Origin: an uncultured Burkholderiales bacterium
GTDB lineage: Bacteria; Pseudomonadota; Gammaproteobacteria; Burkholderiales; Burkholderiaceae_C
DNA: 8,321 nt
Assembly: GCA_903887655.1 (NCBI GenBank)
Contig: CAISQQ010000260.1
Span: forward strand, 1-8,321
Direction of reading: 5' to 3'
Shown: positions 5,288 through 8,321 of the stretch, one piece after another
Numbering within the stretch: the stretch's first letter is position 1
Layout: every line of letters starts with the position of its first letter
Notes under the pieces: generated by a model
Databases searched by the model: none
Told to the model about the DNA's origin: nothing
What the model saw: the letters and a program-made list of their open reading frames with translations, nothing else
Position numbers and translations under genes: made by a program

Positions 5288-5800
5288 TTAAGTTTTCCAC
5301 GCCCCCCGGTGGGGCACGGTGGACTCTTCGATCAGCGCCGGCCCAATGCACTCGATCGGGTGTGGGGAAGCGTTGAACACATCTCGACATGACAGATGCA
5401 CATCCTTTTGTTCGCTCACCTCACCCCGAAAGAGGCGCAGTCGCTCGGCATCAATGCCAAACACCACGCGGCCAATGCCCGACCAAAAAATCGCTCCAGC
5501 ACACATCACACACGGCTCTGCCGAGGAGTAAAGGGTGGCATGCTGCAAAGTCTCTCGCCCAAACTGCAAGCCCAGTTGGCGCACGGCGGTGGTCTCGGCG
5601 TGGGCGGTGAGGTCGCTCTTTTCCGTGCCGCAGTTGTAGGCCTCGGTGAGCACCACGCCGGCTTGATCAACCACCACGGCACCAAACGGGCGGTTGCCTC
5701 GAGCGCGGGCAGTTTGCGACCACACGATCGCTTGTCTGAGGTAGGTGGCGTCACGCTCGCTCAGTGACGCTTCGGGGGGTAGTTGGGGCATCGGGGACAT
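5288..5800 (-). CDS. CDA-superfamily deaminase (guanine/nucleobase deaminase-like)
   Basis: The 170-residue zinc hydrolase has the cytidine-deaminase fold. PFGAVVVD (38-45) is the substrate-binding strand. TAHAET (65-70) provides zinc ligand H67 and proton shuttle E69, and PCVMCAGAI (96-104) provides C97 and C100. This layout and length resemble bacterial guanine deaminase (GuaD) and TadA-like proteins. The TadA-type RNA-binding C-terminus is not evident, and the operon setting favours a small-molecule base. It would hydrolyse an exocyclic amino group and release ammonia. It sits between the Rieske oxygenase and the oxidoreductase, so it probably acts on the oxygenated or demethylated product or on the incoming compound. 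The ATG at 5798-5800 has no clear Shine-Dalgarno; an in-frame ATG at codon 4 is an alternative. Family is firm, substrate is not. Confidence 0.9.
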   Translation of the reverse strand: MSPMPQLPPEASLSERDATYLRQAIVWSQTARARGNRPFGAVVVDQAGVVLTEAYNCGTEKSDLTAHAETTAVRQLGLQFGRETLQHATLYSSAEPCVMCAGAIFWSGIGRVVFGIDAERLRLFRGEVSEQKDVHLSCRDVFNASPHPIECIGPALIEESTVPHRGAWKT

Positions 5801-5856
5801 GGTTCAATGAGGGTGAAGGCTGAGGGTGACGGGTGACCGTTTTGGGGGAGGGTAAA

Positions 5857-5898
5857 GTTGGACGTTGGAGGTTGGAGGTTGGAGGTTGGAGGTTGGGA
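5857..5898. repeat. Heptanucleotide tandem repeat, GTTGGAG x 4 with degenerate flanking units
   Basis: Four exact GTTGGAG units (5864-5891) are flanked by GTTGGAC (5857-5863) and GTTGGGA (5892-5898), giving six head-to-tail heptamers. They fill much of the 111-bp gap between the Rieske stop and the deaminase start. On the transcribed strand the unit reads CTCCAAC. Short heptamer arrays of this kind occur as slippage-prone intergenic repeats in several bacterial groups. There are no unique spacers, so it is not a CRISPR. Copy number could vary between strains without touching a reading frame. Confidence 0.95.
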
Positions 5899-5911
5899 TG
5901 AACGCCTGCGC

Positions 5912-6940
5912 TCAACTTCGGTTGGCGTGCACTTCTTGCTCACCGTGAGCGGTGAGCAACTCCATGAGTTTGCGGCGAATCAAAAGACCGGGTTTGTCGC
6001 TGGGCATGGAGAACTCCACACCGAGACGTCGGGTGTCAATCACGGCATCGGGGTCGGTGGCCTCCAAGATGTCTTTGTCCTCACGCGTGATCACTTCGTC
6101 AAATTCGATGAGCATGCGCTCAGGGCAATCGGCTTCGGTGTCGTTTCTAAAGAGCCACTGGCACAACTGGATATGGCCGTCATCGATGGGGGTAAAGCAG
6201 TTGTAAATGATGTGCCGAATGCCCGAGGGGTATTCGATGTCGAGTCTTCTGGAGAAGGGTAAAAAGTAAGCGTTTCGCATGTGCCGTGTGGTGACCGGGT
6301 CACTCACGCCACTGATTTTTTGAAAGGCCACTGGATTGGTGGCGGGCACTCGCGTTTCAGCATAAAAGCCGCTATCGGTGTCGACGAGCTCGTAGCTGCT
6401 GGGCTTGGGGTTGGCGGCCACGCCAAAGGTGGCGCGGTGCACAAAGCTAAAGTGCGCATTGTCAAAAGAGTTCTCCAGCGCTCGCATGGGAGACGTCGCC
6501 CAGGTTTCATAAAACTGATAAATGGTTCGGTAGCCACTTGCTCCAAACTCAGCAATGGGGGGGATGTCTGCGATGGGGTCTTCCAGGCAAACCCAGGCGT
6601 AGCCGTAGCGGCTCACGCAGTGGTAAGACGTGGTCTTGTACTGCTCAGGAATGCTGCGTCCTTCTTCCCACTGCGGAATGTGCACCACCTCGCCCTTGGG
6701 GTTGTAGCACCAGCCGTGGTAGGCGCATTGCAATGCCCCGTCTTTGATCCAGCCCTTGGAGAGCTTGGCCGTGCGGTGGCAGCAGCGATCACGCAAGGCA
6801 GCTGGCTCACCCTGGGCGTCCAAAAAGACCACGATGTCTTGGCCCAATAAACGAAACGGCTGGGGGCCAAGTGTCAGCTCGGACAAGGGCATGACGGCAT
6901 GCCAGAATTTTCGCAAGACAGGTTGTTGGGTGGTGAGCAT
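5912..6940 (-). CDS. Rieske [2Fe-2S] non-haem iron oxygenase, alpha subunit
   Basis: The 342-residue enzyme resembles the three-domain-free, alpha-only Rieske oxygenases (vanillate O-demethylase, dicamba demethylase, N-demethylase groups), which use O2 and electrons from a separate reductase to hydroxylate or remove methyl groups. The N-terminal Rieske cluster is RCCHRTAKL (52-60) with C53 and H55, and CAYHGWCYN (72-80) with C72 and H75. The catalytic iron site is ENSFDNAHFSFVH (156-168), where D160 is the bridging Asp and H163 and H168 are ligands. The acidic ligand is probably in REDKDILEATD (286-296). The middle residue of the first Rieske motif is Cys instead of the common Pro. GAGG lies 8 nt before the ATG at 6938-6940. 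It is first in the cluster, behind a sigma-54-like promoter. No reductase or ferredoxin is in the window, so the partner is encoded elsewhere. Substrate unknown. Confidence 0.94.
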   Translation of the reverse strand: MLTTQQPVLRKFWHAVMPLSELTLGPQPFRLLGQDIVVFLDAQGEPAALRDRCCHRTAKLSKGWIKDGALQCAYHGWCYNPKGEVVHIPQWEEGRSIPEQYKTTSYHCVSRYGYAWVCLEDPIADIPPIAEFGASGYRTIYQFYETWATSPMRALENSFDNAHFSFVHRATFGVAANPKPSSYELVDTDSGFYAETRVPATNPVAFQKISGVSDPVTTRHMRNAYFLPFSRRLDIEYPSGIRHIIYNCFTPIDDGHIQLCQWLFRNDTEADCPERMLIEFDEVITREDKDILEATDPDAVIDTRRLGVEFSMPSDKPGLLIRRKLMELLTAHGEQEVHANRS

Positions 6941-6970
6941 GGCGGTTTCCTCTGGGGGCTTGGACCTCTA

Positions 6971-6986
6971 CGCAAGAATCGTTCCT
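6971..6986 (-). promoter_or_regulatory. Candidate sigma-54 (-24/-12) promoter for the Rieske oxygenase gene
   Basis: The minus strand reads AGGAACGATTCTTGCG, matching 9 of 12 defined positions of TGGCACG-N4-TTGCW with exact GG-N10-GC spacing. The predicted start near 6960 gives a 5' leader of about 20 nt that contains the GAGG Shine-Dalgarno. An NtrC-like site is centred about 170 bp upstream, a normal enhancer distance. Evidence is consensus geometry only, strengthened by the similar arrangement ahead of the binding-protein gene. Confidence 0.45.
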
Positions 6987-7122
6987 TCATCGAGGTTGGC
7001 CCTCCCATTATTGCACCAGCGAGTGGGGTGTTTCGCGGGGAGCCAGAGCCCAGCAAAGGCTCGGCAAAGGGGGTCAGGGTTCAAAAAGCGCTTCTTTGAT
7101 GGGGCTTGGGCGCGGCAAAGGG

Positions 7123-7139
7123 GTGACCATTTTGGTGCA
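7123..7139. promoter_or_regulatory. NtrC-like enhancer site upstream of the Rieske promoter
   Basis: GTGACCATTTTGGTGCA matches TGCACCATTTTGGTGCA at 14 of 17 positions, with all mismatches in the first three bases. It shares the TTTTGGTGCA half-site with the site near 1620. This is the best NtrC-box match found in the window. It lies about 170 bp upstream of the predicted sigma-54 start of the Rieske gene and about 105 bp before the divergent plus-strand gene, so it could affect either. Confidence 0.42.
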
Positions 7140-7244
7140 CGCCTCTAGGGGGTGTGAGGCGCGCGTGCAAGAGGGCGCTTGGGCGCACAAGAGCGGGGCG
7201 CGAGCAAATGTGGTTATCATGGCGCAGTTTTTTAAAAGACGGAC

Positions 7245-7697
7245 ATGAATAAATTTTTCTTTGATCAAGGCTTCGTGCAAGTCACGGACTCTCGGGTGGT
7301 GCTGGGTCAACAGGTGATTGTGCTCGAGCATGTCTGCTCGCTTCAAACGCAAGAGAAAAGAAACGTCAAACTCATCTTGTGGTCGAGCTTGTTCTTGGCC
7401 GTGGTGTGCTTTGTCCTGGGCTTGATGGTGGCGTTGGGCACGGCCTTGCTCGGTGACTCCTTGCTCGGCGCCTTGCCCAGCGAGGAGACCCAAGTCACGC
7501 TCTTTGTCTTGGCGCTGGCGTTGAGCTTGGTGGCCCTATTTCGGGCTTTTACCCCGGCTCAGATCACGTTCAAGATCATCTTGCAGTTGAGCAACGGACA
7601 ACAAGCCGTTTTCACGTCTCAAGAACGGGTCTTGTTCAACAACGTCTACCGCGCGATCAACGACGCCTTGGCGTTTCGCAGCTTGAAGTCCTTTTAA
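7245..7697 (+). CDS. Small two-helix membrane protein, DUF6232-like, function unknown
   Basis: The 150-residue protein begins with a soluble beta-rich segment (FFFDQGFVQVTDSRVVLGQQVIVLEHV, about 4-30) in which VTDSRVVLG resembles the start of DUF6232-type proteins. Two hydrophobic helices follow at about 43-69 and 83-101, joined by a short loop with an acidic stretch (PSEETQ). The soluble tail (ITFKIILQLSNGQQAVFTS, then a helix to the end) looks like a small beta-hairpin-plus-helix domain. There is no signal peptide; both ends are probably cytoplasmic. The ATG at 7245 is preceded only by a weak purine stretch (AGACGG). It is followed after 27 bp by the next gene on the same strand, probably cotranscribed. 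It is divergent from the catabolic cluster with no evident link. The DUF assignment is from recall and moderate. Confidence 0.8.
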   Translation: MNKFFFDQGFVQVTDSRVVLGQQVIVLEHVCSLQTQEKRNVKLILWSSLFLAVVCFVLGLMVALGTALLGDSLLGALPSEETQVTLFVLALALSLVALFRAFTPAQITFKIILQLSNGQQAVFTSQERVLFNNVYRAINDALAFRSLKSF

Positions 7698-7724
7698 TGC
7701 CCCCATCTTCTTTGAGACGCCCTG

Positions 7725-8222
7725 ATGCATCCCCATTTTCCCATCGACATTGAGCGGTTTTTGTTGACCTTGGGTGTGCTTCCCAAGCCTCAGGGTTTGG
7801 CGGATTATTTTTCTGAACGTTTTTTGCAAAACCCCCAGTCGCTTGGCGCTGGTGTTCAAGCGCAAACCTTCTCCATCGTGGAGGGCATGAAATTGAACCC
7901 GGGTTTGTTGGGTCTTTTGAGTGTCAACCAAGTGCAAAACTGGCTCAACCATGCGGCCCATGGGGAGCTTGACGTGCTGGTGGTTCGGCACAACACGCCA
8001 CCTCACGACCAACACTGGAGTTGGTCCTTTGCCACCAATTTTCACTTGATCCAGTCCACCCCCAAGGTCTTGTCCTGGAAGCTCGAGTGCGATTACCAGG
8101 CTCAAACCGCCCGCTTGGATCACTTTCACATCAAATACGATGAGGCCGAGTTCGAGCGGTTTGCGCCCACCATCACTGCTTTTTTGCGCTTTCATGCTTC
8201 CTTTTTGAACTCCGACGCCTAG
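7725..8222 (+). CDS. Hypothetical soluble protein, 165 residues
   Basis: I do not recognise this protein. It is predicted cytoplasmic, with no signal peptide or membrane segment. The first half is probably helical (IERFLLTLGVLPKPQGLADYFSERFL, residues 9-34, and LLGLLSVNQVQNWLNHAA, 61-78). The second half alternates hydrophobic residues as in beta strands (ELDVLVVRHN, 81-90; WSWSFATNFHLI, 98-109; VLSWKLECDYQAQTARLDHFHIKYD, 115-139) and ends in a helix (FERFAPTITAFLRFHASFL, 143-161). It is rich in His, Trp and Phe with no evident metal motif. The plus-strand reading is preferred over the opposing frame because it starts 27 bp after the preceding gene, has a globular composition and ends in front of a terminator-like hairpin. 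The ATG at 7725 has only a weak GAG upstream. Confidence 0.72.
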   Translation: MHPHFPIDIERFLLTLGVLPKPQGLADYFSERFLQNPQSLGAGVQAQTFSIVEGMKLNPGLLGLLSVNQVQNWLNHAAHGELDVLVVRHNTPPHDQHWSWSFATNFHLIQSTPKVLSWKLECDYQAQTARLDHFHIKYDEAEFERFAPTITAFLRFHASFLNSDA

Positions 8223-8280
8223 TCCTGGCTAGCGTTGCCCATCCCGGTGTTGAATGGCATACCAATTGCTATGAGTCAAG

Positions 8281-8320
8281 AGGCTGTTGGAAATTCGACA
8301 GCCTGTGACGTTCATTTTTT
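8281..8320 (+). terminator. Stem-loop followed by a T-run after the plus-strand gene pair
   Basis: AGGCTGT (8281-8287) pairs perfectly with ACAGCCT (8298-8304), extendable by one T-G wobble, around a loop of about 8-10 nt. Six T follow at 8315-8320, but 10 nt past the stem, so it is an imperfect intrinsic terminator. Its place 58 bp after the stop codon supports that role. It could instead be the edge of a dispersed inverted repeat extending beyond the window. Confidence 0.5.
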
Positions 8321-8321
8321 A

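Larger units (their letters stand above)
6941..7244. other. Divergent intergenic region between the Rieske operon and the plus-strand gene pair
   Basis: No gene is visible in these 304 bp. The region holds the sigma-54-like promoter (6971-6986), a lone TGCACCA half-site (7012-7018), an 11-bp direct repeat CGGCAAAGGGG (7062-7072 and 7113-7123, 51 bp apart), the self-complementary AAGCGCTT (7086-7093) and an NtrC-like 17-mer (7123-7139). Toward the plus-strand gene a TATCAT (7215-7220) resembles a -10 element but lacks a -35. Confidence 0.7.

Noticed and set aside
5288..5800. tadA (tRNA adenosine deaminase) as the name for the CDA-fold gene
   Set aside because: The motifs are shared by TadA and nucleobase deaminases, but the TadA-type RNA-binding end is not evident and the catabolic neighbourhood favours a small-molecule substrate.
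5857..5898. Heptamer array as a CRISPR
   Set aside because: Units are 7 bp and contiguous, with no spacers and no cas genes.
7536..8195. Minus-strand open frame of 219 codons
   Set aside because: It spans the junction of the two plus-strand genes and would destroy both. The plus-strand pair has sensible spacing, predicted membrane helices and a downstream hairpin.

Overview
The window looks like chromosomal DNA of a betaproteobacterium, most likely Burkholderiales/Comamonadaceae. This is judged from the moderately high GC, the codon choice and the style of the gene set, not from a database search. Eight genes lie on the minus strand (about 6940 down to 1) and two on the plus strand (7245-8222).

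The minus-strand block reads, in transcription order: a Rieske non-haem iron oxygenase alpha subunit (6940-5912), a CDA-superfamily deaminase (5800-5288), a flavodoxin-fold NAD(P)H oxidoreductase (5170-4580), a cytosine-deaminase-like amidohydrolase (4456-3110), a RidA/YjgF-family protein (3020-2490) overlapping a creatininase-family amidohydrolase (2493-1633), an NMT1/THI5-like periplasmic substrate-binding protein (1500-496) and the start of an ABC transporter ATPase (219 to beyond the left edge). The permease is not in the window and probably lies to the left.

This is the enzyme set expected for importing and dismantling a small nitrogenous, probably heterocyclic, compound. Uptake would be followed by oxygenation or N-/O-demethylation, hydrolytic deamination by one or both of two unrelated deaminase folds, cleavage of a C-N bond by the creatininase-family enzyme, and handling of a reactive intermediate by the RidA-like protein. 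The substrate cannot be read from the sequence, and I do not recognise the cluster as a described pathway.

Regulatory sequences fit nitrogen control. Sigma-54-type -24/-12 elements with exact GG-N10-GC geometry lie ahead of the Rieske gene (6971-6986) and the binding-protein gene (1561-1576). Each has NtrC-like TTTTGGTGCA sequence farther upstream. The binding-protein mRNA would begin with a 9-bp hairpin and a U-rich run reaching its Shine-Dalgarno sequence. One hairpin arm is also complementary to the bases between the Shine-Dalgarno and the start codon.

The divergent plus-strand pair encodes a small two-helix membrane protein and a soluble protein I do not recognise. A hairpin followed by a T-run sits at the right edge. 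The 6941-7244 intergenic region holds the Rieske promoter signals and an 11-bp direct repeat. No RNA genes, CRISPR arrays or insertion sequences were seen.
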